Below are positions 7,890-15,356 of a DNA stretch of 15,356 nucleotides, in pieces. The DNA is taken from assembly GCA_021648745.1 (NCBI GenBank), contig JAKISE010000080.1, forward strand, positions 1 through 15,356. The letters are read 5' to 3'. Position 1 is the first letter of the stretch. Every line of letters starts with the position of its first letter. Position numbers and translations under genes: made by a program. The stretch comes from Cyclobacteriaceae bacterium. Lineage in GTDB: Bacteria; Bacteroidota; Bacteroidia; Cytophagales; Cyclobacteriaceae. Under the pieces are notes generated by a model, which made no database searches, was not told the DNA's origin, and saw nothing but the letters and a program-made list of their open reading frames with translations.

Positions 7890-8618
7890 ATGGTTTTATC
7901 AATCTATAATCATAAAGGTGGTACAGGAAAAACCACTACAACTATCAACCTAGGAAGAGTATTAAAAGATATTGGCTACGATGTGTTGTTAGTTGATCTA
8001 GATCCTCAGGCAAATATGACGTACTCGTTAGGAATACAAAAAACAGATGTTGATGCCGTTAACTTATCTGAGGATAACATAATCTTAACCGAAGAGGGAC
8101 TTAATATTTTACCAAACTATACTTCTCCTCAGTTTTTGGTAGATTATGAATTCTTGTCTCCTACTTCATTGCGTGATGAATTAGCTACGTGTTTTTCGGG
8201 TTACGATTTTGTTTTAATTGATTGCCCACCTGCAATGAACAATACAGTAGTAAACGCACTATTAGCTTCTGATGCTGTTCTTTTACCTGTTTTATTGGAT
8301 GTTCTTAGTTTAGAAGCATTGAACCAGGTAAATAGTGCAATGACTCTGTTACTAGAAGATAATAATCATAAGTTCGATTTTACTTGTGTACTGCCTGTAA
8401 TGGTAGATTCCAGGCGGCTATTAACTACAGAAATTAAGAAGGTTATTATGAATAGTTTTAATGTGTACATATTTGAGAATCACATTCGCATGAATGTAAA
8501 AACAGCCGAAGCTCCATCGCATGGTAAAAGTGTGCTGGCATATTCGCCAAGTAGTAATGGCTCTTTTGATTACAAAAGAGTTGCAGAAGAATTTTTGAGC
8601 TGTATAAGTAATTTATAA
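7890..8618 (+). CDS. Orphan ParA/Soj-family ATPase
   Basis: A soluble 242-aa ATPase of the ParA/MinD superfamily, which dimerises on ATP and binds DNA or surfaces to position cargo. The deviant Walker A motif KGGTGKTT spans residues 9-16 with signature Lys9 and catalytic Lys14; Walker A' VDLDPQ is at 35-40; Walker B is in VLIDCPP. The C-terminal AEAPSHGK motif and a final helix match Soj/ParA proteins rather than MinD, and there is no MinD membrane-targeting tail. The length is normal for small ParA proteins without an N-terminal helix-turn-helix. No parB follows: the next gene is cheR on the opposite strand. A genome-wide chromosome or plasmid ParA, or a ParC/PpfA-like protein that places chemosensory arrays, are both possible; the che operon next door favours the latter only by context. 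ATG 7890 is the natural start, immediately before the first beta strand. Confidence 0.9.
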   Translation: MVLSIYNHKGGTGKTTTTINLGRVLKDIGYDVLLVDLDPQANMTYSLGIQKTDVDAVNLSEDNIILTEEGLNILPNYTSPQFLVDYEFLSPTSLRDELATCFSGYDFVLIDCPPAMNNTVVNALLASDAVLLPVLLDVLSLEALNQVNSAMTLLLEDNNHKFDFTCVLPVMVDSRRLLTTEIKKVIMNSFNVYIFENHIRMNVKTAEAPSHGKSVLAYSPSSNGSFDYKRVAEEFLSCISNL

Positions 8619-8670
8619 TAAACTCTAGCTATTTTATCTAAAGCTTTAGCTTGGTACATTGCAAATAAAA

Positions 8671-8708
8671 CTAAGGTTGACACCCCTCTTTTAGGACATC
8701 AACCTGAG
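8671..8708 (-). terminator. Hairpin terminator of the chemotaxis operon
   Basis: AGGTTGA at 8674-8680 pairs with TCAACCT at 8699-8705, with a further CCT/AGG inner stem around a CTTTT loop. On the minus strand the stem is followed by the T-rich run TTAGTTTTATTTG, as in an intrinsic terminator, and it begins just after the cheR stop codon. On the plus strand there is no T tract, so its role in ending the ParA transcript is doubtful. Confidence 0.5.
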
Positions 8709-8713
8709 TAAAC

Positions 8714-9547
8714 CTAACCAATTTTTTGATAGATGCGTGTTTTAGCATCATAAATTTTAAATAACTTTTTACTTTCGTCTGAAAACATATCGTAATACCC
8801 CAAAATTAGATACCCATTGTCCTCTAGCGAATCGTAAATTAATTTAAGCACTCGCATTTTTAGTTGTTCGTCAAAATAAATCATTACGTTACGGCAAAAA
8901 ACAATATGAAATTTTCTATCTACTTTGTCTTGCACCAGATTGTGCTGATGGAAGTCAATATGTTTTTTATACTTGTCTTTAACCTTTATATGGTTCTTTT
9001 CAAACTTAAACATATCATCCATTTTTTTATGAGGAAGGTATTTAAGTAGTCCTTTTTCGTATTTGCTAACAAGTGTGGCAGGGTATTCTGCTTGTATGGC
9101 TTTGGCAAGTGCTGTTGAACTTAGGTCGGTAGCCCATGTTTTGGTTCGGTAAAGCATGCCTTTATCTTCCAATACCACAGCCATCGAGTACACTTCTTCT
9201 CCAGTAGAACAACCAGCATGCCACATATTAACGGTACGATACTTAGATTTCAGATCTTCCAGTACTTCATCGTGAAGTTTTACCCAAAAATCGGGGTTAC
9301 GAAAAAGCTCGGTGAGGTTAACTGTGAGGTCATCAATACACCCGATAAGAAACTCTCTATCGCGTAACACTTTACCCCATAAGTCAAGCAGGGTTTCCAT
9401 TCCATTTTTTCCAATTAATCTGGCAAAACCTCTCTTGAGTGATTTTGTTTCATAATTTGTAAAGTCAATGTCATACCTTGATTTTATAGCACCTGTAAGA
9501 GATCTTAGCTCTTCATCAGAAATTTCTTCATATAATTTTATAGCCAT
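8714..9547 (-). CDS. cheR: CheR, chemoreceptor glutamate methyltransferase
   Basis: Cytoplasmic enzyme (277 aa) that methylates receptor glutamates using S-adenosylmethionine, for adaptation, opposed by CheB. The N-terminal helical domain spans residues 1-75. NLTELFRN (77-84) corresponds to the NxTxFFR motif of CheR, with Leu in place of the usual first Phe. The SAM-binding loop is AGCSTGEE (111-118), an acidic residue in TDLSS (about 141) fits the adenosine-binding position, and FCRNVMIYF (217-225) is the conserved CheR motif near the active site. Length matches the family. It is the last gene of the operon, 4 nt after the cheC-like stop. AGAGG lies about 12 nt before its ATG but also encodes the end of the previous protein, so it may be coincidental. 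No TPR or other C-terminal extension is present. Confidence 0.95.
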   Translation of the reverse strand: MAIKLYEEISDEELRSLTGAIKSRYDIDFTNYETKSLKRGFARLIGKNGMETLLDLWGKVLRDREFLIGCIDDLTVNLTELFRNPDFWVKLHDEVLEDLKSKYRTVNMWHAGCSTGEEVYSMAVVLEDKGMLYRTKTWATDLSSTALAKAIQAEYPATLVSKYEKGLLKYLPHKKMDDMFKFEKNHIKVKDKYKKHIDFHQHNLVQDKVDRKFHIVFCRNVMIYFDEQLKMRVLKLIYDSLEDNGYLILGYYDMFSDESKKLFKIYDAKTRIYQKIG

Positions 9548-9551
9548 TTTG

Positions 9552-10199
9552 TTAAATTTCCTCTTGCAGTTTTATCATATTCACATCTTCTTTCACAAAC
9601 TTCTTTACAGCCTTGACAAACGTTTCGTCTAGGCACCATAAAAATTCGGGAGATATTTTTCTTTCTCCTGAAAACAATGCCGTATTAAAATGTAAAATAT
9701 AATTTCCTTCAATAATGTGTTCACGAATATAGGAATCAACTTCCTTCTTGTTTCCTCTAAAAAACTCTGGCACATACCCGTGCATATCTATTTTAAATAA
9801 ATTAGAAAACTGTGTAACCACTGCAGCAGTTATTATGTTATCTGCTTCCATTAGCATTGCTTTACTCATTTCTGCTAATTGATTGGGTTTATCAATAATA
9901 CTTGCAGGAAAACTTATTTGTTCTAATTGTTCAACTTCTTGCTGATTAAAAATTAAATAACAATACCCATTCATTTCACCCCGTATTTGCGTAGATAGTA
10001 TGGTTACCTGAGCAGATGATTTGGTGAAAAGTTCTTTATCGTACGAGTTACTAATTACCAGGTCTTTACTGCGAATGAGTACTTTTTCTTGTGTAAAAAA
10101 CGAGAGAGAGTCCGCTGCTTTGGCAAGCCCAATGTTAATTATTTCTGTGGCCAAATCTAGCTCTAGATTATTAAAAATGTTGTTCATATTGTTATGCAT
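9552..10199 (-). CDS. cheC: CheC-like CheY-P phosphatase
   Basis: Cytoplasmic protein of 215 aa in the CheC/CheX/FliY phosphatase group, expected to dephosphorylate CheY-P. CheC active sites follow D/S-x3-E-x2-N-x22-P. The first half has Asp15, Glu19 and Asn22, but the Pro position is Lys45. In the second half Glu and Asn occur in MEADN and a Pro follows at exactly the expected spacing (in YVPEF); the leading D/S position is Ala. The NIGxAxAA stretch after Asn22 is typical of CheC. The length fits CheC (about 200-210 aa). Its ATG overlaps the last 8 nt of cheA, suggesting translational coupling, although an in-frame ATG at 10187 is possible. No cheD, fliY or cheZ is seen in the window, so this is probably the signal-termination enzyme. 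The family call is made from these motifs; overall identity to known CheC is probably low. Confidence 0.75.
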   Translation of the reverse strand: MHNNMNNIFNNLELDLATEIINIGLAKAADSLSFFTQEKVLIRSKDLVISNSYDKELFTKSSAQVTILSTQIRGEMNGYCYLIFNQQEVEQLEQISFPASIIDKPNQLAEMSKAMLMEADNIITAAVVTQFSNLFKIDMHGYVPEFFRGNKKEVDSYIREHIIEGNYILHFNTALFSGERKISPEFLWCLDETFVKAVKKFVKEDVNMIKLQEEI

Positions 10200-11991
10200 T
10201 AATATTTTCTTTAAAAAGCTTTCTTAGTATGGAGGATATATCGAGTACCATACACACGTTGCCATTACCTAATATGGTAGCCCCGCTAAAAAGCTCTACA
10301 TTATCAAGAGGGCTTGATAACGTTTTTTCAACTATTTCTTTTTGCTGGAGTAGCTTATCAACCACAAAACCAATGTACTTGTCGTTATACGATACAATTA
10401 GTACATCCATTTTATGTTCTTTATCCTTTATTTTGTTAAAACTCTCGTGCAAATGCCCGTTTTCGCTTATCTGGTGTATTCTATCTAATTTAAAAAGGTC
10501 ATTTATAAAAACGATAGAAATGGTTTTGTTTAAATACTTAGCCATTAACCCTCTATTAATTTTATGAATATCTTTTTTCTTAAGAGAAATAACGGCTTCG
10601 GTGTAGGAGAGGGGAATGGCAAATTCTTGGTTGGCCATTTCGAAAAGTAATGCACCTTTTACAGCCATAGACGAAGGTAGCGAGAGTGAAACTGTGGTTC
10701 CTTTACCAATTTCTGTGCTTACATAAATTTTGCCTCCAATAGATTCGGTGGCACGTTTAACTACATCCATGCCAACACCCCGGCCGGATACTTCGGTTAT
10801 TTTTTCGGCATTGGAAAAACCGGGCTCAAAAATGAGCATCAAAATATCATCTTTACTCATTTGTGCTGCAAAAGCAGTTGAAACCATTCCTTTTTCTATG
10901 GCTTTCGCCAGTATTGTTTCATGGTTTATGCCATTGCCATCATCGTTTACCTTAATGATAACTGTATCTTTTTCATTGAAGGCAGAGAGTGTTATAACAC
11001 CTTCTTCGGGCTTTCCTTTTGCTACCCTTTCTTCGGGTAATTCAATACCATGGCTTACGGAGTTTCGCACCAGATGTACGAGCGAGTCGCTCATTATTTT
11101 AAGGATGTTCCGATCAATTTCGTTTTCAGTTCCTTCCAGTTTAAGGTTTACCTTTTTGTTTTCAATACTGGCTACATCTCTTATAATTCTATGGAATTTA
11201 TTAAACATAAAGCCTATTTGAACCAGCCTTACATCCATTACTCCATACTGTAGGTCAGATGTAATCCTGTGAAGCCGTGAGTACTCTCCACCTCTTGACC
11301 CCTTTTCTATGCTTTTAGCGGTAAGGGTATCTTTTTCTATAATAAGTTCGCCAACAAGATTAAGCAGGCTGTCTAGTTTTTTTACTGGTACTTGTACCTG
11401 ATCGGAGAACGCAATTTTAGATTCAGGAACATTTTCAGGCTCGATGTCAACAAGGTCTTCTTCATCTTCTTTAATTTCTGTTCTTGTTTCAGTTTCTTCA
11501 GTTTTAGCACTTACATTTTTGGGTCGAACAGCTTCATCACTATTATATGTTAAAGCTTCCTGGCTGTCAATTGGTGGTGTTCCCTCACTATTAATATCAA
11601 CCGTGTCTCCCTTTACAGTTTTAAGATATACATTAAGTTTGGTTCTAATACCCTTATAACTAACCCGTTTTCCTGTTTTAAGCGCATCAATAAGATCTCC
11701 CATTTTATCGCATGCCTTAAAAAGGTTGGTAAAAAGGTCTTTTGTAAGTTCTATATTGCCAGATTTTACTTCACTAAAAATATCTTCCATTACATGACCC
11801 AGTTCGGCTATTTGTACAAAGCCAAGCCCCATAGCATTCCCTTTTAATGTATGCGTAACCCTAAAAATGGTATCTATAACTATCTTATCCTCAGGTTTTT
11901 TTTCTAATGCAGTAAAAAGGGTGTTCAGCTCTTCCTGGTGCTCAAAAGCCTCTGCATAAAACATCTCTTTATATTCTTCTTCTCTACTCAT
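10192..11991 (-). CDS. cheA: CheA, chemotaxis histidine kinase (no evident P2 domain)
   Basis: Cytoplasmic kinase (599 aa) that autophosphorylates in response to receptor arrays and passes phosphate to CheY and CheB. P1/HPt: His47 in THTLKGN is the phospho-acceptor. Residues about 125-200 are an acidic, Ser/Thr/Glu-rich low-complexity linker where P2 would normally sit. P3 dimerisation helices begin near VPVKKLDSLLNLVGELI (about 205). P4 ATPase: N box with Asn310 and His314 (RNSVSHGIE), DDGNG at 350-354, a GFSNAEKITEVSGRGVGMD lid region. P5, a CheW-like regulatory domain, forms the last 130 residues and binds CheW/receptor. It is shorter than E. coli CheA (654 aa), mainly from loss of P2. The ATG lies 6 nt after the cheB stop and has no Shine-Dalgarno sequence; the stop overlaps the cheC-like start. 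The acidic linker may tether P1 without P2-mediated docking of CheY. Confidence 0.95.
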   Translation of the reverse strand: MSREEEYKEMFYAEAFEHQEELNTLFTALEKKPEDKIVIDTIFRVTHTLKGNAMGLGFVQIAELGHVMEDIFSEVKSGNIELTKDLFTNLFKACDKMGDLIDALKTGKRVSYKGIRTKLNVYLKTVKGDTVDINSEGTPPIDSQEALTYNSDEAVRPKNVSAKTEETETRTEIKEDEEDLVDIEPENVPESKIAFSDQVQVPVKKLDSLLNLVGELIIEKDTLTAKSIEKGSRGGEYSRLHRITSDLQYGVMDVRLVQIGFMFNKFHRIIRDVASIENKKVNLKLEGTENEIDRNILKIMSDSLVHLVRNSVSHGIELPEERVAKGKPEEGVITLSAFNEKDTVIIKVNDDGNGINHETILAKAIEKGMVSTAFAAQMSKDDILMLIFEPGFSNAEKITEVSGRGVGMDVVKRATESIGGKIYVSTEIGKGTTVSLSLPSSMAVKGALLFEMANQEFAIPLSYTEAVISLKKKDIHKINRGLMAKYLNKTISIVFINDLFKLDRIHQISENGHLHESFNKIKDKEHKMDVLIVSYNDKYIGFVVDKLLQQKEIVEKTLSSPLDNVELFSGATILGNGNVCMVLDISSILRKLFKENINA

Positions 11992-11997
11992 AATAGT

Positions 11998-13032
11998 TTA
12001 TGACAAACAACTTACTACAAAATTTCCTACCTCTTGTATAGGAACAACGCTATCTATTTTACCACTTTTAATGGCTTCTTTTGGCATTCCAAAAACCACA
12101 GAAGTTTTTTCATCCTGTGCAATGGTAAAGCCCCCTGTTTCCTTTATTGATTTTACCCCGAGGGTACCGTCTTTACCCATTCCGGTAAGTATAATGCCAA
12201 TAGTTTTTTTACCATAAACATCTGCAACTGACTCCATTAGGGCATCAATAGAAGGGTGGTTAAACTCTTTAAAATTTTTAAAAGTAAAACTTATCACAGT
12301 CTCACCAATTTCATTTTTCCTTACAATCATATTTCTGTTACCTGGAGCAATGATTACTAAGCCGGGGGATACTTTCATGCCTTTTTTTCCCATTACAACT
12401 TCCAGAGGACTTATTTTATTGAGCCGCTGTACAAATGAAGGAATAAAATTTTCGGGCATGTGCTGTGCTATAAGTACAGGTATAGCTAAATTACCTGGCA
12501 GTTTAGAAATGACAGTTTCAATAGCAGAAGGGCCTCCTGTGGATGAACCGACAACAACAACATCGTATGGGAGGTTGTCAGAAAATGTATGGTGGTGGGT
12601 GTTTGCACTAATTTGGGTATGCCCCAACTTGGTAAGGTCGGCTTTTGAGGCCAGTATTACTTTACGTATCAGTTTCTGTTCAATATCCCTTATTTTGGTA
12701 TTGTTTTTAGCAGGCTTGTTTATGTAATCAAAGGCACCTGCATGCAAAGCTTCTATTATTGGGCTTAGGTCTGTATTGCCTAACGAACTCAGGAGCAAGA
12801 CAGGTGTAGGTTTTTGCTTCATTATTTGGGTTACCCCATACAAACCATCGTATTGGCCCATAATCATATCCATTACTACCACATCAGGGCTTAGCTCGAG
12901 GGTTTTTCTTACAGCCTCTTTACCATTAGAGGCTGTATCAACCACTTTAAGGCTGGCACTATGCTGCAAAATATCGGATACGAGTAGCCGCATAACGGCT
13001 GAGTCATCAACTACTAAAACATTTATTGCCAT
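11998..13032 (-). CDS. cheB: CheB, receptor methylesterase response regulator
   Basis: Two-domain cytoplasmic enzyme (344 aa) that removes receptor methyl groups when phosphorylated by CheA. The N-terminal receiver has the acidic pair Asp9-Asp10 and phospho-acceptor Asp55 (MDMIMG). The usual MP after the aspartate is MG here, with YDG following. The C-terminal esterase has the catalytic triad Ser164 (in GSSTGG), His191 (in AQHMP) and Asp288 (in GMGKDG), close to Ser164/His190/Asp286 of Salmonella CheB. Length is normal. It lies 12 nt after cheY and 6 nt before cheA, so it is in the operon core. It balances CheR at the end of the same transcript. Confidence 0.96.
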   Translation of the reverse strand: MAINVLVVDDSAVMRLLVSDILQHSASLKVVDTASNGKEAVRKTLELSPDVVVMDMIMGQYDGLYGVTQIMKQKPTPVLLLSSLGNTDLSPIIEALHAGAFDYINKPAKNNTKIRDIEQKLIRKVILASKADLTKLGHTQISANTHHHTFSDNLPYDVVVVGSSTGGPSAIETVISKLPGNLAIPVLIAQHMPENFIPSFVQRLNKISPLEVVMGKKGMKVSPGLVIIAPGNRNMIVRKNEIGETVISFTFKNFKEFNHPSIDALMESVADVYGKKTIGIILTGMGKDGTLGVKSIKETGGFTIAQDEKTSVVFGMPKEAIKSGKIDSVVPIQEVGNFVVSCLS

Positions 13033-13044
13033 GTGTATCTTAAG

Positions 13045-13410
13045 TTAGGCAAATGCTTTTTTAACAGCAGTTATTACCTGATCGGAAGTAAAGGGTTTTA
13101 GAATATAGTCTAGTGCACCCAGCGCCAGTCCCTGTTGTATAACCGATTCCTGCCCAACAGCACTTATCATAATAACTTTTGATTTTAGGTGCTCTTCTTC
13201 TTTAATTACTTTGAGAATGTCCAAGCCAATCATATCAGGAAGTATATTGTCTAATGTGATAAGGTCAGGCTCTAACTCTAGAGCCATATCTATACCCGCT
13301 TCTCCGTTTGCTGCCTGGCCAACAACCTCATATCCGGCTGATGTAAGGGCATCACTCAATAGTGTTCTCATGTACATTGAGTCTTCAATTATTAAAATTT
13401 TTTGTGCCAT
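13045..13410 (-). CDS. cheY: CheY-like single-domain response regulator
   Basis: Stand-alone receiver of 121 aa. Key residues are Glu9-Asp10 for magnesium, phospho-acceptor Asp54 (ITLDNIL), Ser83 (MISA) and Lys105 (LKPF). There is no output domain, so it acts by protein contact. Its partner is unknown: no flagellar switch gene is present in the window. The motif DNILPD and the GYEVVGQAANG stretch are those of Bacillus/Thermotoga-type CheY rather than the enterobacterial form. It starts 3 nt after the cheW stop and ends 12 nt before cheB. A CheY-P target for the CheC-like protein encoded three genes later is the natural pairing. Confidence 0.93.
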   Translation of the reverse strand: MAQKILIIEDSMYMRTLLSDALTSAGYEVVGQAANGEAGIDMALELEPDLITLDNILPDMIGLDILKVIKEEEHLKSKVIMISAVGQESVIQQGLALGALDYILKPFTSDQVITAVKKAFA

Positions 13411-13413
13411 AGT

Positions 13414-13962
13414 CTAAATAGTTGTTATGTTGTTTAAATCTTCATTTTCTATTAATTTAAAAATATCCACTAGAATAATCAGGCGGGAGTTTACTTTAAC
13501 CACGCCTTTGATACACTCCTTTTCTAAAGTAGAAAATTGCATAATGTTAGAAGTGGTATCAATTTCAGAAGAAAAGGTGTTAAGTGTATTAGGTACTTCT
13601 TTTACTAAAATTCCTAGCTTAAACTTCTCACTAGCGATTACCAGAGTATAGGAGCCTGTAATTTCTCTTTCTTCTTTCATAAGTTTTAGCCTTTCCTCCA
13701 TATCCATAATGGCGATAATATTACCTCTGATATTGGCTACTCCTTTTATATAATCTGGTGTTTGAGGTATTTTTGCTATTCCGGGGGTTATTACTACTTC
13801 TTTTATATCATCAATAGGTAAGGCATATTCCTCACCGGCCAGTTTAAAAACAATTAGTTGTAACCTTTCGCTGCTTTTTATTTTCTCCTGTTGCGCAAAA
13901 GAAACCTCTTGTTTTATTTCTTCAAGTGTAATTTCTTTTGTTCCCTTTATTTCTTTTGTCAT
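13414..13962 (-). CDS. cheW: CheW, receptor-kinase coupling protein
   Basis: Adaptor of 182 aa that links chemoreceptors to CheA through a beta-barrel domain. The core begins around residue 33 (IVFKLAGEEYALPID) and carries the CheW landmarks PDYIKGVANIRG and a following acidic/Leu-rich segment; the conserved Arg is in NIRG. The first 35 residues are a charged Lys/Glu/Thr-rich extension beyond the E. coli form. It follows the receptor gene by 18 nt and precedes cheY by 3 nt. A CheV would carry a receiver domain, which is absent here. Confidence 0.94.
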   Translation of the reverse strand: MTKEIKGTKEITLEEIKQEVSFAQQEKIKSSERLQLIVFKLAGEEYALPIDDIKEVVITPGIAKIPQTPDYIKGVANIRGNIIAIMDMEERLKLMKEEREITGSYTLVIASEKFKLGILVKEVPNTLNTFSSEIDTTSNIMQFSTLEKECIKGVVKVNSRLIILVDIFKLIENEDLNNITTI

Positions 13963-13980
13963 TATTTTAGCGTTTGAGTT

Positions 13981-15356
13981 TTACTTTTCCAACTTAAATT
14001 TACCAACGCTTTCCAATAACTGATTTGCTACATCTGCCAGGTCTCTGCTAGTTGCTGATACTTCGTCCATTCCTTCGCTAAGATCTTTTGAAGATGCGGC
14101 CAGTTGTTCTGTGCCTGAGGCGGTTTCTTCCGATACCACAACAATTTTCTCAATGTTTTTAACTGTATCATTAACAGATCCTTCCTGCATTTCTGTGGAA
14201 GCCATTATTTCACCTGAAAGTGCAAATGTTTGCCCACTGGAGGCATCAATTGTACGGAAAGCTTCTTCTGCATCTTTAGAAGCTTTGTTTCCGGTTTTTA
14301 CACTTACCTCCATTTCCTGTATGGCCTTACTGGCTGAATTTACATCTTTTTGCACTTCGGTAATTACTTTTTCAATCCCTTGTGCACTATTTCTGGAATC
14401 CTCGGCAAGTTTTCTTATTTCTTCGGCCACTACTGCAAAGCCTCTTCCTGCATCTCCTGCTCTGGCTGCTTCTATGGCAGCATTAAGAGCTAGCAAATTG
14501 GTTTGAGAAGCAATGTCTGTAATTACATTTAATGTTCTGGCTATTTCTTCTGAACGTTGAGCCAGCACATCAATAGAATTGGAAGTTACCTCTGCTGATT
14601 TTAGTATTTCTCCCATACTTTCTACTACCGAGCCCATTGTAACTACTCCTTCTTTCGAACTGTTTTTTCCTTCTTCGGCAGTTTTGTTAATGATTTGCGC
14701 TTTTTGAGCCATTTCCTGAGCAGATTTCAAAATGTCTTCTATAAGTTTAGAGGTTTCATCAATCTGCTGTGCCTGGTCTTGTGCTCCTTCTGCCATTTCC
14801 TGAACAGCCGAAGACATTTCTCCGGTACTGGCTTTCATTTGCTCACCTTTGGTGGTCATTTCTTCTGATGAGGCTGCAACCACTCCAGATATATTTTTTA
14901 TCTCGTTAAGTGGCTCTACAATGGCTTCAAGTAATTGATTGATTGACTCACTCATGAGTTTATAATCACCTTCTGCTTTAGAGGTATCTAACCTAGCGGT
15001 AAGATCACCTTCGTTACTTGCCAACGCAACAACTCTGTTTATTTCGTTAACTGTGTCTTTCACATCTGTAATGTCATTGGCAATTTTTATTACTTTAAAC
15101 AAGTTTCCGTCACTGTCTCTAACAGGTGTAAACGATTCGTTTATCCAGGCTACTGTGCCGTCTTTTCTAATTCTCTTAAATTCGCCTTTAATGGTTTTTC
15201 CGGTATTAAGGTCAGCCCAAAACTGTTTGTACTCAGGAGTTTTAGACTCCTTGGAATCAACAAACTCACGGTGGTGTTTGCCTAAGAGTTCGCTCTCGGT
15301 ATCGTACCCAAGTGTATTTACAAAATTTTGGTTAGCGGCTATTCCAATGCCATCCA
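13981..15356 (-). CDS. PAS-containing methyl-accepting chemotaxis protein (partial, 5' end outside window)
   Basis: The minus-strand frame remains open to the right edge, giving the C-terminal 457 residues of a receptor whose start lies beyond the window. The first visible part is a PAS/PAC sensor fold (FVNTLGYDTESELLGKHH, then GEFKRIRKDGTVAWINESF and ITDVKD). A HAMP-like helical segment with GDLTARLD follows. The remainder is a standard MCP signalling hairpin with the kinase-contact tip SQTNLLALNAAIEAARAGD and VVAEEIRKLAED. No membrane helix is seen in the part present, so it may be cytoplasmic or have its membrane part upstream. The C-terminus (GKFKLEK) lacks the NWETF-type CheR tether. PAS domains in such receptors often sense redox, oxygen or light through a bound cofactor, but none is evident here. 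It is the first visible gene of the operon, 18 nt before cheW. Confidence 0.95.
   Translation of the reverse strand, partial: DGIGIAANQNFVNTLGYDTESELLGKHHREFVDSKESKTPEYKQFWADLNTGKTIKGEFKRIRKDGTVAWINESFTPVRDSDGNLFKVIKIANDITDVKDTVNEINRVVALASNEGDLTARLDTSKAEGDYKLMSESINQLLEAIVEPLNEIKNISGVVAASSEEMTTKGEQMKASTGEMSSAVQEMAEGAQDQAQQIDETSKLIEDILKSAQEMAQKAQIINKTAEEGKNSSKEGVVTMGSVVESMGEILKSAEVTSNSIDVLAQRSEEIARTLNVITDIASQTNLLALNAAIEAARAGDAGRGFAVVAEEIRKLAEDSRNSAQGIEKVITEVQKDVNSASKAIQEMEVSVKTGNKASKDAEEAFRTIDASSGQTFALSGEIMASTEMQEGSVNDTVKNIEKIVVVSEETASGTEQLAASSKDLSEGMDEVSATSRDLADVANQLLESVGKFKLEK

Noticed and set aside
8638..8649. 12-bp palindrome CTAAAGCTTTAG after the ParA gene
   Set aside because: It has no loop and no T tract, and such AT-rich palindromes occur by chance, so it was not called a terminator.
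10730..11221. A 163-codon plus-strand frame antisense to cheA
   Set aside because: It lies wholly within the strongly supported cheA coding region, its peptide shows no domain, and it is best read as a shadow of the real gene.
14111..14506. A 131-codon plus-strand frame antisense to the receptor
   Set aside because: It mirrors the conserved MCP signalling hairpin on the other strand and has no independent support.
15100..15102. TTG at 15100-15102 as the start of the receptor
   Set aside because: The frame remains open to the window edge and encodes a PAS/PAC domain upstream, so this codon is an internal Leu.

Overview
The window looks like chromosomal DNA of a Bacteroidota bacterium, most likely a Cytophagales-like relative. 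The grounds are AT-rich DNA (by eye well under 45% G+C), almost no Shine-Dalgarno sequences before start codons, a Prc/Tsp-type protease, a Bacteroidota-style TerB-ABCG fusion transporter, and a TAnnTTTG promoter-like box. The genus cannot be fixed from the sequence alone. No rRNA, tRNA, CRISPR array, insertion sequence or phage gene was seen.

Left third (1-5583, + strand): the 3' end of an unrecognised gene (2-181) is followed by a periplasmic carboxy-terminal processing protease (prc-like, S41) and, 46 bp later, a 1032-residue ABCG-like half transporter. The transporter has a TerB-like N-terminal domain and an unusually large extracytoplasmic insert. Centre (5596-7606, - strand): a two-gene unit encodes a small secreted beta-barrel-like protein and a lipoprotein with a DUF885-type HEGYPGHH metallopeptidase motif. 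It runs tail-to-tail into the transporter gene with only 12 bp between them. A regulatory gap of about 280 bp follows, carrying a 13-bp perfect inverted repeat, and then an orphan ParA-family ATPase (+ strand, 7890-8618).

Right half (8714 to the window end, - strand): a tightly packed chemotaxis operon. In transcription order it is a PAS-containing methyl-accepting protein (5' end outside the window), cheW, cheY, cheB, cheA, a cheC-like phosphatase gene and cheR. Gaps are 18, 3, 12, 6, -8 and 4 nt, and the operon ends at a hairpin with a T-rich tail just after cheR. It is a near-complete signalling module: receptor, coupling protein, kinase, output regulator, adaptation methyltransferase and methylesterase, and a CheC-type phosphatase (no CheZ or CheD is seen). 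CheA lacks a recognisable P2 domain. No flagellar gene is present, so the output may be gliding, pili or another process.

The most interesting points are the orphan ParA ATPase converging on the che operon (possibly a ParC/PpfA-like positioner of chemosensory arrays), the inverted repeat in its promoter region, the single intact active site in the CheC-like protein, and the multidomain TerB-ABCG transporter with a CxxC linker. None of these alone proves a new system.
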